Of a stretch of DNA of 64,000 bases, positions 34,767-44,084 are shown in pieces. The stretch is from Dryocola sp032051265. GTDB taxonomy: Bacteria; Pseudomonadota; Gammaproteobacteria; Enterobacterales; Enterobacteriaceae. The notes beneath the pieces are model-generated. The model saw only the letters and a program-made list of their open reading frames with translations, made no database searches and was not told where the DNA came from. A program made the position numbers and the translations under genes. The stretch's first letter is position 1. Each line of letters starts with the position of its first letter. The stretch spans positions 186,001-250,000 of the forward strand of contig DAMBYU010000004.1 in NCBI GenBank assembly GCA_032051265.1. The letters run 5' to 3'.

Positions 34767-35798
34767 TTAACGCTTTTTAGCGCCGCGCCCCAGCACCGCA
34801 CGATAAACCTTAAAGCGGCCCGTCTGGGCTATCACTTCATGGTTGCCGAAGGCTTCGTCGAGGATGTTCGGATAGGCCAGGAAGGCGTTGGCGACGATCC
34901 TTAACTCACCGCCCGTGCTCAGGTGGCGTACCGCACCGCGAATCAGCTGATGGGCGGCATCCAGGCTGGTTTGCATCCCGTCGTGGAACGGCGGGTTGGA
35001 GATAATCATGTCGAAACGGCCAGTTATTTCGGAATAGACGTTGCTGGCGATGACTTCCCCTTCAATCCCGTTCGCCGCAAGCGTTGCGCGGCTGGCTGCA
35101 ACCGCCGGTGCGCTAACGTCGCATAACGTCAGGCGAACTTTTGGGGAGTGGCTGGCGAGCGTAATGGCGAGAACGCCCGCGCCGCAGCCTACGTCCAGCA
35201 CTTTACCCCTGGTGTGCGGCGTCAGGGTGGAAAGCAGCAGCTTGCTGCCGGTATCCAGGCCGTCGCGGCTGAAGACGCCCGGCAGGGTTTTCACCGTCAT
35301 GCCTTCATGCGGGTATTCATCCCACCACGCTTGTTCATCGAACTGCGGCTGCGTTTCAAGACGGCCATGGTACAAGCCGCAACGACGCGCGCTGTCGATT
35401 TTGGTCAGCGGGCAGTACGCTTCAAGCATTTGCTCGGCGCTTCGCACGCCGCTACGGTTCTCGCCCACCACGAATACATCGCAGCCAACCGGCATCAGGG
35501 AGAGGATATTCATCAGCTGGAAATGCGCTTCCGGCTTGTTCTTCGGCCAGTAGTAAATCAGCGTATTGCTGTCGCCAATGATGTCACCACCCGCTACCAG
35601 GCCATACTGCGCATTTTCGCCCATCTGGGCGCTCAGTCCCTGCCAGTGATGAAACTGCTGGGTGTGGGCGCGGCTTGCCGCAGTGTCAAAACGGGCGGGC
35701 AGATCGTCTTGTAAGTCACCGGCAAACAGTACGCGGCTCTCGGTAAAATCATCGCTGTGGCGCAGCAGCACTTCGCTTGCCGGGGTTAACGCAGTCAT
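34767..35798 (-). CDS. rsmC: 16S rRNA (guanine-1207-N2) methyltransferase RsmC
   Basis: 343 residues as in E. coli. Methylates G1207 of 16S rRNA using SAM. Two Rossmann-like halves: a degenerate N-terminal one ('NTLIYYWPKNKPEA') and an active C-terminal one with motif I 'VLDVGCGAGVLA' near residue 202 and catalytic motif IV 'IISNPPFHDG' near 267. Start at 35798, seven bases from AGGAG. Divergent from holD. Confidence 0.96.
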   Translation of the reverse strand: MTALTPASEVLLRHSDDFTESRVLFAGDLQDDLPARFDTAASRAHTQQFHHWQGLSAQMGENAQYGLVAGGDIIGDSNTLIYYWPKNKPEAHFQLMNILSLMPVGCDVFVVGENRSGVRSAEQMLEAYCPLTKIDSARRCGLYHGRLETQPQFDEQAWWDEYPHEGMTVKTLPGVFSRDGLDTGSKLLLSTLTPHTRGKVLDVGCGAGVLAITLASHSPKVRLTLCDVSAPAVAASRATLAANGIEGEVIASNVYSEITGRFDMIISNPPFHDGMQTSLDAAHQLIRGAVRHLSTGGELRIVANAFLAYPNILDEAFGNHEVIAQTGRFKVYRAVLGRGAKKR

Positions 35799-35903
35799 CA
35801 ACATACTCCTGGGAAATCAGAGCCGGGATTATAGAGGTTTAATGGCGCACATTCGATGTATTTGCTATATTTGCGCCCCAATTGGCACTCTTAAGGTTTC
35901 GTT

Positions 35904-36317
35904 ATGACTTCGCGACGCGACTGGCTATTAGGGCAACTGGGGATTACCCGGTGGGAGCTGCGGCGACCTTTGGCGTTGCAGGGTGAAATTGCCGTTTCAC
36001 TGCAGGCGAACACCCGGCTGGTGATGGTCGCACAGGACCTCCCGGCGTTAAGCGATCCCCTGGTGAGCGATGTGTTACGCAGCCTGGCGCTGACGGCCCA
36101 GCAGGTGTTGCAGCTGACGCCAGAACGCGCGGCGATGCTGCCAGCCGATACCCGCTGTAACAGCTGGCGGCTGGGCGTTAATGAACCGCTCTCCCTCCCC
36201 GGCACGCAGTTGACGACTCCAGCTTTAGACGAGCTTTATCACAATGGCGGCGCGCGACAGGCGCTGTGGCAGCAGATTTGCGAACATGAACACGATTTAT
36301 TCCCTGAAGCCGAGTGA
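35904..36317 (+). CDS. holD: DNA polymerase III psi subunit
   Basis: 137 residues (E. coli HolD 137). 'RRDWLLGQLGITRWELRRP' at the N-terminus is the chi-binding region. Psi bridges chi to the clamp loader. The 3' end overlaps rimI by 32 bases, as in E. coli. Confidence 0.95.
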   Translation: MTSRRDWLLGQLGITRWELRRPLALQGEIAVSLQANTRLVMVAQDLPALSDPLVSDVLRSLALTAQQVLQLTPERAAMLPADTRCNSWRLGVNEPLSLPGTQLTTPALDELYHNGGARQALWQQICEHEHDLFPEAE

Positions 36318-36729
36318 CTTAGCGGCGGCTTACGCCATCGAACAGCGCAGCCATGCTTTTCCATGGAGTGAAAAAACCTTCGCCAGCAATCAGGGCGAGC
36401 GCTATTTCAATTTGCGGCTTGATGTCGATGGCGAGATGGCGGCGTTTGCCGTGACGCAGGTTGTCCTCGATGAGGCCACGTTATTCAATATTGCGGTCGA
36501 TCCTGCTTATCAGCGCAAAGGATTAGGCCGTCAGCTGCTGGAGCATATAATCAGCGAGCTGGAAAAGAGAGAGGTCTTCACCCTGTGGCTTGAAGTGCGC
36601 GCCTCGAACATTGCGGCTATTGCACTCTACGAGAGCCTGGGCTTTAACGAGGCGACGATTCGCCGCAACTATTACCCGACGAAAGAGGGCAGGGAAGACG
36701 CCATTATCATGGCGTTACCGCTGGGCTAA
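36286..36729 (+). CDS. rimI: Ribosomal protein S18 alanine N-acetyltransferase RimI
   Basis: 147 residues, GNAT fold. Acetyl-CoA loop 'VDPAYQRKGLGRQLL' and 'LEVRASNIAAIALYESLGF' are diagnostic; 'YYPTKEGREDAIIMAL' closes the protein. Acetylates the N-terminal Ala of S18. Start ATG at 36286 lies inside holD. Confidence 0.95.
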   Translation: MNTIYSLKPSDLAAAYAIEQRSHAFPWSEKTFASNQGERYFNLRLDVDGEMAAFAVTQVVLDEATLFNIAVDPAYQRKGLGRQLLEHIISELEKREVFTLWLEVRASNIAAIALYESLGFNEATIRRNYYPTKEGREDAIIMALPLG

Positions 36730-36773
36730 AATAGCCGAATTATTAAGGGTATCAATTAATAAAAGGTATGTTG

Positions 36774-37451
36774 ATGAACTGGGACTGGATTTTATTTGAT
36801 GCCGACGAAACGTTATTTACTTTTGACGCTTTCGGCGGCTTACAGCGGATGTTTCTCGACTATAGCGTGACGTTCACCGCCGAAGATTTCCAGCATTACC
36901 AGGCAATCAATAAACCTTTATGGGTGGATTATCAGAACGGCGCCATCAATGCCCTGCAGCTCCAGCACCAGCGTTTTCAGAGCTGGTCTGAAAGGCTAAG
37001 CGTACCCGCAGGTGATTTGAATGCCGCGTTTTTGAATGCGATGGCCGAAATTTGCGCGCCGCTGCCGGGTGCCATCTCGCTGCTCGACGCCCTTAAAGGC
37101 AAGGCTAAACTTGGCATCATCACCAACGGCTTTACAGCGCTACAGCAAATTCGTCTGGAGCGTACCGGCCTGAGGGACTTTTTCGATCTGCTGGTGATTT
37201 CCGAGCAGATTGGCGTCGCTAAACCGGACCGCAGAATTTTCGATTATGCTCTCGGGCAAATGGGCAACCCGCCGCGCGAGCGCGTAATGATGGTGGGCGA
37301 TACCGCTGAATCGGATATTCTGGGTGGGATGAATGCCGGTCTTGCGACCTGCTGGTTAAATGCCCACGGGCGCAGCCTGCCGGAAGGAATTCATCCGACG
37401 TGGCAGGTCTCCTCGCTCAGTGAACTGGAGCAACTGTTGTGTAAGCCATGA
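36774..37451 (+). CDS. yjjG: HAD-superfamily pyrimidine 5'-nucleotidase YjjG
   Basis: 225 residues. HAD motif I 'LFDADETLF' (nucleophile Asp), motif II 'GIITNG', Lys in 'GVAKPD', and motif IV 'MVGDTAESDILGG'. Dephosphorylates mainly non-canonical pyrimidine nucleotides (house-cleaning). ATG at 36774 suits the AAGG site better than the ATG six bases earlier. Confidence 0.95.
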   Translation: MNWDWILFDADETLFTFDAFGGLQRMFLDYSVTFTAEDFQHYQAINKPLWVDYQNGAINALQLQHQRFQSWSERLSVPAGDLNAAFLNAMAEICAPLPGAISLLDALKGKAKLGIITNGFTALQQIRLERTGLRDFFDLLVISEQIGVAKPDRRIFDYALGQMGNPPRERVMMVGDTAESDILGGMNAGLATCWLNAHGRSLPEGIHPTWQVSSLSELEQLLCKP

Positions 37452-37544
37452 TTGTTAAACCCGCCCTGATGGGTAAAATAGCCGCCAGAATACGTTCATT
37501 AGCCGCGTGGCCCGGAGCCGCGCGCATTCACAGAAGATACAATT

Positions 37545-39134
37545 ATGACTTTGTCTCCTTATCTGCAAGAGGTGTCGAAACGCCGCACCTTTGCGATCAT
37601 CTCCCACCCGGATGCCGGTAAAACGACCATCACTGAAAAAGTGCTGCTGTTCGGACAGGCGATCCAGACCGCCGGTACCGTAAAAGGCCGCGGCTCAAGC
37701 CAGCATGCAAAATCCGACTGGATGGAAATGGAAAAGCAGCGTGGTATTTCCATTACCACGTCCGTCATGCAGTTCCCCTATCGCGACAGCCTGGTCAACC
37801 TGCTTGATACCCCGGGGCATGAAGACTTCTCCGAAGATACCTACCGCACGCTAACGGCGGTGGACTGCTGCCTGATGGTTATCGATGCTGCGAAAGGCGT
37901 TGAGGACAGGACCCGTAAGCTGATGGAAGTTACCCGTCTGCGCGATACGCCGATCCTCACCTTTATGAACAAACTGGACCGCGACATCCGCGATCCGATG
38001 GAAGTGCTGGACGAAGTCGAGCGCGAGTTGAAAATCGCCTGTTCGCCGATCACCTGGCCTATCGGCTGCGGCAAGCTGTTCAAAGGCGTTTACCACCTTT
38101 ATAAAGACGAAACCTACCTTTACCAGACCGGTAAAGGCCACACCATTCAGGAAGTGCGCGTTGTTAAAGGGTTAGATAATCCCGAGCTTGATGTCGCTGT
38201 AGGTGAGGAGCTGGCCACGCAACTCCGCGATGAGCTGGAGCTGGTTCAGGGGGCGTCTCACGAGTTCGATCGTGAACTTTTCCTTGAAGGGGAGCTGACG
38301 CCGGTCTTCTTCGGTACCGCGCTGGGTAACTTTGGCGTCGACCATATGCTGGATGGCCTGGTTGAGTGGGCGCCAGCCCCGATGCCGCGTAAAACCGATA
38401 CCCGTGAAGTGGAAGCCGCAGAAGAGAAATTCACCGGCTTCGTGTTTAAGATTCAGGCCAACATGGATCCGAAACACCGTGACCGCGTAGCCTTTATGCG
38501 CGTGGTTTCCGGTAAATATGAAAAAGGGATGAAGCTGCGCCAGGTTCGCACCGGCAAAGACGTGGTGATTTCCGATGCGCTGACCTTTATGGCAGGCGAC
38601 CGTTCGCACGTTGAAGAAGCGTACCCGGGCGACATTATCGGTCTGCACAACCATGGCACCATTCAGATTGGTGATACCTTCACCCAGGGTGAAATGATGA
38701 AGTTCACCGGTATCCCTAACTTCGCACCGGAACTGTTCCGTCGTATTCGCCTGCGCGACCCGCTCAAGCAGAAGCAGCTGCTTAAAGGTCTGGTTCAGCT
38801 TTCTGAGGAAGGCGCGGTGCAGGTGTTCCGTCCAATCACCAACAACGACCTTATCGTGGGTGCCGTGGGCGTGCTGCAGTTTGACGTCGTGGTTGCAAGG
38901 CTTAAAAGCGAATATAACGTCGAGGCGATTTACGAATCCGTTAACGTGTCGACGGCTCGCTGGGTTGAAAGCAACGATGTGAAAAAGTTCGAAGAGTTTA
39001 AACGTAAAAACGAAGTACAGCTGGCGCTTGATGGCGGGGATAACCTGGCGTATATCGCGCCAACCATGGTTAACCTTAACCTGACGCAAGATCGTTACCC
39101 GGATGTCGTGTTCCGCAAAACCCGCGAGCATTAA
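37545..39134 (+). CDS. prfC: Peptide chain release factor 3
   Basis: 529 residues (E. coli 529). Class II release factor GTPase that recycles RF1/RF2. G1 'HPDAGKTTITEK' near residue 21, switch II 'LLDTPGHEDF' near 88, G4 'FMNKLDRD' near 142. Followed by a hairpin terminator. Confidence 0.97.
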   Translation: MTLSPYLQEVSKRRTFAIISHPDAGKTTITEKVLLFGQAIQTAGTVKGRGSSQHAKSDWMEMEKQRGISITTSVMQFPYRDSLVNLLDTPGHEDFSEDTYRTLTAVDCCLMVIDAAKGVEDRTRKLMEVTRLRDTPILTFMNKLDRDIRDPMEVLDEVERELKIACSPITWPIGCGKLFKGVYHLYKDETYLYQTGKGHTIQEVRVVKGLDNPELDVAVGEELATQLRDELELVQGASHEFDRELFLEGELTPVFFGTALGNFGVDHMLDGLVEWAPAPMPRKTDTREVEAAEEKFTGFVFKIQANMDPKHRDRVAFMRVVSGKYEKGMKLRQVRTGKDVVISDALTFMAGDRSHVEEAYPGDIIGLHNHGTIQIGDTFTQGEMMKFTGIPNFAPELFRRIRLRDPLKQKQLLKGLVQLSEEGAVQVFRPITNNDLIVGAVGVLQFDVVVARLKSEYNVEAIYESVNVSTARWVESNDVKKFEEFKRKNEVQLALDGGDNLAYIAPTMVNLNLTQDRYPDVVFRKTREH

Positions 39135-39140
39135 TCCCTT

Positions 39141-39168
39141 GCAGGACGCGGCAGCCGCCGTGTCCTGC
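39141..39168 (+). terminator. Terminator hairpin after prfC
   Basis: GCAGGACGCGG (39141-39151) pairs with CCGTGTCCTGC (39158-39168) with one G-T pair; a short T stretch follows (39172-39175). Confidence 0.65.
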
Positions 39169-39549
39169 TACTTTTCCTGTCTTATTAATCCCTTGCGGAT
39201 TGTTCTTAATTTCCTGTAATTCATCGCTATTCGCCTGTTTTTCAACCGCCGCCACCATGCAATTTTGCGATTGTGATCTATATTTAACAAAGTAATGACG
39301 ACACGAACGGATAAATATCCCATTCATTAACATTTTTACGGGATGTTTTTCAGTGAAGGTTTGTTATCGCGATATTAATAACTGCTTTAACTCATGAAGG
39401 GCGTGATATCGGATAGGGCGTATAGCCATAGATTTTGGTTATCACGCAAGCCACAGACTGAGAGCAAGCTTAGGCTTTTGCCTTTACAGCAAAGCTGCCA
39501 CGTTGTGGCTTAGAGCTCAAATTCTGAGCAAACTTACAGGAATAAATCG
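39169..39549. other. prfC-osmY intergenic region with the osmY promoter
   Basis: About 380 bases without a gene. E. coli osmY has a sigma-S promoter in the equivalent DNA. I see AT-rich patches and an AGGAATA ribosome site but cannot assign a -10 with confidence. Confidence 0.6.
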
Positions 39550-40161
39550 ATGACTACGACTAAGATTTCGAAAACTCTGCTGGCGGTGGTTCTGGGTTCG
39601 GTTCTGGCAAGCGGTTCTGCCCTTGCGGAAGAGACCATGACGAATAAGGCTGAATCAGCAGCTGACTCCACAGGGGAAAAAATCGATAGCTCTATGAATA
39701 AAGTCGGTAATTTCATGGACGACAGCGCCATCACCGCGAAAGTAAAAGCCGCGCTGGTGGACGATGAAAATATTAAAAGCACCGATATTTCGGTGAAAAC
39801 CGAGAAAAAAGTTGTGACGCTGAGCGGTTTTGTTGAAAGCCAGGCTCAGGCGGAGCAAGCCGTATCCGTTGCTAAAGGCGTTGAAGGCGTCTCCTCCGTA
39901 AGCGATAAGCTTCACGTGCGCGATGGGAAAGAAAAATCGGTAAGCGGTTATGCCGGTGATGCCGCCACCACCAGCGAAATCAAGGCTAAACTATTAGCAG
40001 ACGACATCGTGCCGTCACGGAATGTCAAAGTGGAAACCACCGATGGCGTCGTCCAGCTTTCAGGCCACGTGAAGTCTGACGCTCAGTCCGAACGTGCTGA
40101 GAGCATTGCAAAAGCCGTTGATGGCGTGAAGAGCGTGAAGAACGATCTGAAAGTGCAGTAA
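39550..40161 (+). CDS. osmY: Periplasmic osmotic stress chaperone OsmY
   Basis: 203 residues (E. coli 201). Signal peptide 'LAVVLGSVLASGSALA', an extended hydrophilic stretch, then two BON domains (~55-125 and ~130-200) with the pattern 'AKVKAALVDDENIKS' / 'EIKAKLLADDIVPS' and conserved 'VTLSGFVES' / 'VQLSGHVKSD'. Induced by osmotic stress and stationary phase in E. coli. Confidence 0.96.
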   Translation: MTTTKISKTLLAVVLGSVLASGSALAEETMTNKAESAADSTGEKIDSSMNKVGNFMDDSAITAKVKAALVDDENIKSTDISVKTEKKVVTLSGFVESQAQAEQAVSVAKGVEGVSSVSDKLHVRDGKEKSVSGYAGDAATTSEIKAKLLADDIVPSRNVKVETTDGVVQLSGHVKSDAQSERAESIAKAVDGVKSVKNDLKVQ

Positions 40162-40301
40162 TTGCAGCATACCGAAACTCATTCCCCTGGGTTAGCCGGG
40201 GGAATCAGTCAGCACTACCGCTACTCATATATCGCCAGTGAGCAGCCTGAAGGCACTCATTAAGAAGCGATTCGAGTTCACTATGGTTTAAGGAGAGGCT
40301 T

Positions 40302-40463
40302 ATGTTTCGTTGGGGCATTATTTTTCTGGTTATCGCGTTGATTGCAGCAGCTTTGGGCTTTGGTGGCCTGGCTGGTACCGCAGCGGGTGCTGCAAAAATT
40401 GTCTTCGTGGTAGGTATTATTCTGTTCCTGGTCAGCCTGTTTATGGGCCGTAGGCGTCCATAG
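40302..40463 (+). CDS. ytjA: Small membrane protein YtjA (DUF1328)
   Basis: 53 codons, ATG preceded by AGGAGAGG. Two hydrophobic helices with 'GFGGLAGTAAGAAKIVFVV' between, and a basic tail 'MGRRRP'. Matches DUF1328 and E. coli YtjA in length and place. Function unknown. Confidence 0.95.
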   Translation: MFRWGIIFLVIALIAAALGFGGLAGTAAGAAKIVFVVGIILFLVSLFMGRRRP

Positions 40464-40491
40464 CGTGCTATAACAGTAAGAGACCGACCCC

Positions 40492-40517
40492 AGAGCCAGT
40501 CATTTATGACTGGCTCT
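40492..40517 (+). terminator. Hairpin after ytjA
   Basis: Perfect 12-bp arms AGAGCCAGTCAT (40492-40503) and ATGACTGGCTCT (40506-40517) with a TT loop. Only a modest T stretch follows, so strength as terminator is uncertain. Confidence 0.65.
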
Positions 40518-40583
40518 CGCGTTTGTACTCCCCCGAATGTTGGTGGGTAGCTGACAAAAATAACTCCAGTTCAGGGAAGCCGT

Positions 40584-41657
40584 GTGGGACAACGTATACC
40601 CGTAACGCTTGGCAATATTGCGCCGCTTGCCGTTAATCTGTTTTGTCCGGGTAAAGTCGCCATTATTTGCGAAGGTGGCGGACAGCGCGGGATTTTCACC
40701 GCCGGGGTGCTGGACGAATTCATGCGCGCCGATTTTAACCCTTTCGATCTCTTCCTGGGCACCTCGGCTGGAGCACAGAACCTTTCAGCTTACGTTTGTA
40801 ATCAACCAGGCTACGCGCGCCGCGTGATTACTCGCTTTACGACAACCCGCGACTTCTTCGATCCGCTGCGTTTTGTGCGCGGGGGCAATCTGATTGACCT
40901 CGACTGGCTTGTTGAATCAACGGCGGCAAAACTTCCGCTCTCTATGTCCCATGCAGACCAGCTTTTCGAGACGGGTAAACAGTTTTATATGTGCGCATGC
41001 CGCAGCGATGACTATTCGCCGGGCTACTTCTCGCCGACCAGCGATACGTGGCTGAACATCATCAAGGCTTCGAGCGCTATTCCCGGGTTTTATCGTACCG
41101 GCGTGGATATCGAAGGCATCAGCTATCAGGATGGCGGTATCAGCGATGCTATTCCGGTTCGTGAAGCCGCGCGCCTGGGCGCCGATACGCTGGTAGTAAT
41201 CCGCACCGTTCCTTCACAAATGTATTACACGCCGGAGTGGTTTAAGCGTATGGAGCGCTGGCTGGGCGACAGCAGTCTGCAACCGCTGCTTAATCTGGTG
41301 CAGCATCATGAGACCAGCTACCGGGATATTCAGGGTTTTATTGAAAAACCGCCGGGTAAACTGCGCATCTTTGAAATTTACCCTCCTAAGCCGCTGATGA
41401 GCATTGCGCTGGGCAGCCGCCTGCCGTCGCTGAATGCCGACTACAAAACGGGACGCCTGTGCGGGCGCTACTTCCTCGCCACGGTCGGCAGGCAACTGGC
41501 CGCTAAGCCGCCAATCAAACGTCATCGCCCACCTATTATTACGCCGGGGCCGCTGGTTGTGCCGCCTGCGGTCGTAGCGAATGAGCCGCTGATCAAAACC
41601 GTGCTGGAAGCGCCAGAAGCCAACGATGCCTCTTTTAACAATGAGGACACGGCGTAA
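40584..41657 (+). CDS. yjjU: Patatin-like phospholipase YjjU
   Basis: 357 residues. 'EGGGQRGIFTAGVLDEF' oxyanion loop, 'LGTSAGAQN' with the nucleophile Ser (GxSxG), and 'QDGGISDAIP' with the catalytic Asp form a patatin dyad. GTG start with CAGGGAAG upstream. Stop overlaps the yjjV start by one base (TAATG), so the two are coupled as in E. coli. Confidence 0.92.
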   Translation: MGQRIPVTLGNIAPLAVNLFCPGKVAIICEGGGQRGIFTAGVLDEFMRADFNPFDLFLGTSAGAQNLSAYVCNQPGYARRVITRFTTTRDFFDPLRFVRGGNLIDLDWLVESTAAKLPLSMSHADQLFETGKQFYMCACRSDDYSPGYFSPTSDTWLNIIKASSAIPGFYRTGVDIEGISYQDGGISDAIPVREAARLGADTLVVIRTVPSQMYYTPEWFKRMERWLGDSSLQPLLNLVQHHETSYRDIQGFIEKPPGKLRIFEIYPPKPLMSIALGSRLPSLNADYKTGRLCGRYFLATVGRQLAAKPPIKRHRPPIITPGPLVVPPAVVANEPLIKTVLEAPEANDASFNNEDTA

Positions 41658-42430
41658 TGGCTACATTTTACGATACCCACTGTCATTTTGATTTCCCGCC
41701 TTTCACCGGCGACGAAGCCAATAGCCTCGCGTTAGCGCAGCAGGCGGGGGTGGAGAAAATTATCGTCCCGGCGATTGAAGCGGAGCGTTTTGCTGGCGTG
41801 CTGGCGCTGGCGGAGCAGCATTCTGCTCTGTATGCCGCGATTGGCCTGCATCCGATTGTTATTCATAAGCATCAGGACGCTTCCCTGGCCTTGCTGGAAC
41901 ATCATCTTAAACAGCGTGCAGGCAAGCTGGTGGCGATAGGCGAGATCGGTCTCGATCTCTACATGAACGATCCGATGTTTGAGCGACAAGAAGCCCTTCT
42001 TGATGCGCAGCTGAAACTGGCCAAACGTTATGAACTGCCGGCGATCCTTCATTCGCGCCGCACCCATGACAAACTGGCCATGCACCTTAAACGTCACGAT
42101 TTACCGCGCACCGGCGTAGTACACGCGTTTGCCGGAAGCCTGCAACAGGCCGAGCGGTTTGTCGAACTGGGTTATTTCCTCGGCGTTGGGGGCACCATTA
42201 CTTATCCCCGGGCCAGCAAAACCCGCGACGTTATAGCTCGTCTCCCCCTTTCCTCATTGCTGCTGGAAACAGATGCTCCGGACATGCCGCTTAACGGCTG
42301 GCAGGGTCAGCCAAACCGCCCGGAACGCGTTGCAGATGTCTTCAGGATACTGTGTGAGCTGCGCCCGGAGCCCGCGCAAGAGATTGCCAGCGCGCTGGTT
42401 TACAACGCAGACAAATTATTCCGCTGGTGA
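41657..42430 (+). CDS. yjjV: TatD-family metal-dependent hydrolase YjjV
   Basis: 257 residues. Metal ligands in 'DTHCHFDFP' at the N-terminus, Glu in 'AIGEIGLDLY', His in 'LHSRRTHD' and 'VVHAFAG', Asp in 'LETDAPDMP'. Family members are DNases or deoxynucleotide esterases. In E. coli yjjW-yjjI follow; here a nucleoside transporter follows. Confidence 0.92.
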   Translation: MATFYDTHCHFDFPPFTGDEANSLALAQQAGVEKIIVPAIEAERFAGVLALAEQHSALYAAIGLHPIVIHKHQDASLALLEHHLKQRAGKLVAIGEIGLDLYMNDPMFERQEALLDAQLKLAKRYELPAILHSRRTHDKLAMHLKRHDLPRTGVVHAFAGSLQQAERFVELGYFLGVGGTITYPRASKTRDVIARLPLSSLLLETDAPDMPLNGWQGQPNRPERVADVFRILCELRPEPAQEIASALVYNADKLFRW

Positions 42431-42446
42431 TTACTCAATAAAATGG

Positions 42447-42462
42447 TGTGATGTACATCACT
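42447..42462. promoter_or_regulatory. CRP site upstream of the nucleoside transporter
   Basis: TGTGA-TGTACA-TCACT, 9 of 10 conserved positions. A TATAAT at 42535-42540 would place it near -92. A weaker half-conserved site (AGTGA-N6-TAGCA, 42499-42514) would be near -40. The ~52-base separation is that of CRP/CytR promoters such as deoP2. Confidence 0.72.
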
Positions 42463-42601
42463 TTATAGGATAAACGTTTCTGTGGATTTGTAGAAATAAG
42501 TGATAGCGATAGCAGTTTGTCCGACACCTGCGGCTATAATCCGCGCGTTGGGCGAAAACTGTTGCACTTTTTTATTTCCATATAATACACAGGGAAACTG
42601 T

Positions 42602-43879
42602 ATGCAAATCCTCATGGGGCTGGTCGGCATGATAGTACTGCTGCTGATCGCTGTTTTACTCTCCAGTAACCGTAAAGCCATTAATCTACGTACCGTACTG
42701 GGCGCCTGGCTGATTCAGGTTGGTATCGGCGCGTTAATTCTTTATGTACCGGTGGGACGCAAAGTATTGCTCGCTATGTCAGAAGGGGTCGCAAACGTGA
42801 TTGCCTACGGCAACGCGGGGATCTCGTTCCTGTTCGGTGGGCTGGTTTCCGATAAGATGTTCGAAGTATTCGGCGGCGGCGGCTTTGTGTTTGCGCTGCG
42901 CGTATTGCCGATCATCGTCTTCTTCTCCTCGCTGATTGCCGTGCTGTATTACCTCGGCATTATGCAGCTTGTTATTCGTCTGCTCGGCGGCGGCCTGCGT
43001 AAGATGCTGAAGACATCCCGTACTGAATCCCTTTCAGCCACGGCGAATATTTTCGTAGGACAAACCGAAGCTCCGCTGGTTGTTCGTCCTTATATCGCAA
43101 CGATGACCCGTTCCGAGCTGTTCGCGGTGATGTGCGGCGGCCTGGCTTCCGTTGCCGGTTCCGTGCTGGCGGGATATGCGCAAATGGGCGTGCCGCTGGA
43201 ATACCTGATTGCCGCGTCGTTTATGGCAGCGCCCGGCGGTCTGCTGTTCGCCAAACTGATCCTGCCGGAAACAGAAGTGCCGAATGATGCGCCTGAACTG
43301 GAATCGATGAAAAACGATCCCGATCGTCCGGCAAACGTGCTGGATGCCGCCGCTTCCGGCGCTGCGTCTGGTATGCAGCTGGCGCTGAACGTGGGGGCAA
43401 TGTTACTGGCGTTTGTGGCGCTGATCGCGCTGCTTAACGGCATGCTCTCGGGGATTGGCGGCTGGTTTAACTATCCGCAGCTTTCAATGGAATTGATCCT
43501 GGGCTGGGTATTCTCGCCGCTGGCGTGGATTATCGGCGTGCCGTGGAGTGAAGCGAACGTGGCAGGTTCGTTTATCGGCCAGAAGCTTATCATCAACGAA
43601 TTCGTGGCTTACCTGAACTTTGGTGAATACCTTAAGGATGACGCGACCGTTGCGGCTGCCGGATTACAGGTTCTTTCTGACCACACGAAAGCAATTATTT
43701 CCTTCGCGCTGTGTGGGTTTGCTAACCTTTCTTCTATAGCGATTCTGATAGGCGGCCTCGGCAGCATGGCGCCAAACCGTCGCCACGAGATTGCCCAGCT
43801 TGGCCTGAAGGCGGTGGCGGCAGGTACGCTCTCCAACCTGATGAGCGCAACTATCGCAGGCGTCTTCCTCTCGCTATAG
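42602..43879 (+). CDS. CNT-family nucleoside:cation symporter (NupC/NupX-like)
   Basis: 425 residues with ten or so membrane segments. CNT signatures: 'FGGLVSDKMFEVFGGGGFVFALRVLPIIVFFSSL', 'SATANIFVGQTEAPLVVRPYI' (nucleoside site), 'ASFMAAPGGLLFAKLI', 'LNFGEYLKDDATVAAAGLQVLSDHTKAIISFALCGFANLSSIAI'. ATG at 42602 after AGGGAA. Its place before deoCABD indicates uptake of (deoxy)nucleosides for that pathway. Several paralogs exist (nupC, nupX, psuT), so no symbol. Confidence 0.92.
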   Translation: MQILMGLVGMIVLLLIAVLLSSNRKAINLRTVLGAWLIQVGIGALILYVPVGRKVLLAMSEGVANVIAYGNAGISFLFGGLVSDKMFEVFGGGGFVFALRVLPIIVFFSSLIAVLYYLGIMQLVIRLLGGGLRKMLKTSRTESLSATANIFVGQTEAPLVVRPYIATMTRSELFAVMCGGLASVAGSVLAGYAQMGVPLEYLIAASFMAAPGGLLFAKLILPETEVPNDAPELESMKNDPDRPANVLDAAASGAASGMQLALNVGAMLLAFVALIALLNGMLSGIGGWFNYPQLSMELILGWVFSPLAWIIGVPWSEANVAGSFIGQKLIINEFVAYLNFGEYLKDDATVAAAGLQVLSDHTKAIISFALCGFANLSSIAILIGGLGSMAPNRRHEIAQLGLKAVAAGTLSNLMSATIAGVFLSL

Positions 43880-43893
43880 CGATGCATCGTCAA

Positions 43894-43909
43894 TGTTAGA
43901 ATTATAACA
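43894..43909. promoter_or_regulatory. DeoR operator 1
   Basis: TGTTAGAATTATAACA, one base from the E. coli DeoR palindrome TGTTAGAATTCTAACA, 15 bases after the transporter stop codon. Confidence 0.85.
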
Positions 43910-44034
43910 TTATGCGTAACGCTCTGGCTGGCGTCCTGCCAGCCATTTTTCGCACAGGCCAGGCATTTTATCGCGTTATTTTGTTCGTTAAATCACTTAT
44001 ACTAGGGAAAGTATGTAATTCCGCCTTTGGCTTT

Positions 44035-44050
44035 TGTGAAGCAATACACA
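44035..44050. promoter_or_regulatory. CRP site of deoP2
   Basis: TGTGA-AGCAAT-ACACA, 9 of 10 conserved positions. Confidence 0.75.
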
Positions 44051-44068
44051 ACTTGCCCAGGTAGCGAG

Positions 44069-44084
44069 TGTTAGAATTATAACA
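44069..44084. promoter_or_regulatory. DeoR operator 2
   Basis: TGTTAGAATTATAACA, identical to operator 1 and exactly 175 bases downstream of it. It overlaps the proposed -10 and start of deoP2. Confidence 0.85.

Noticed and set aside
38172..39131. 319-codon minus-strand ORF
   Set aside because: Antisense to prfC; no family features.
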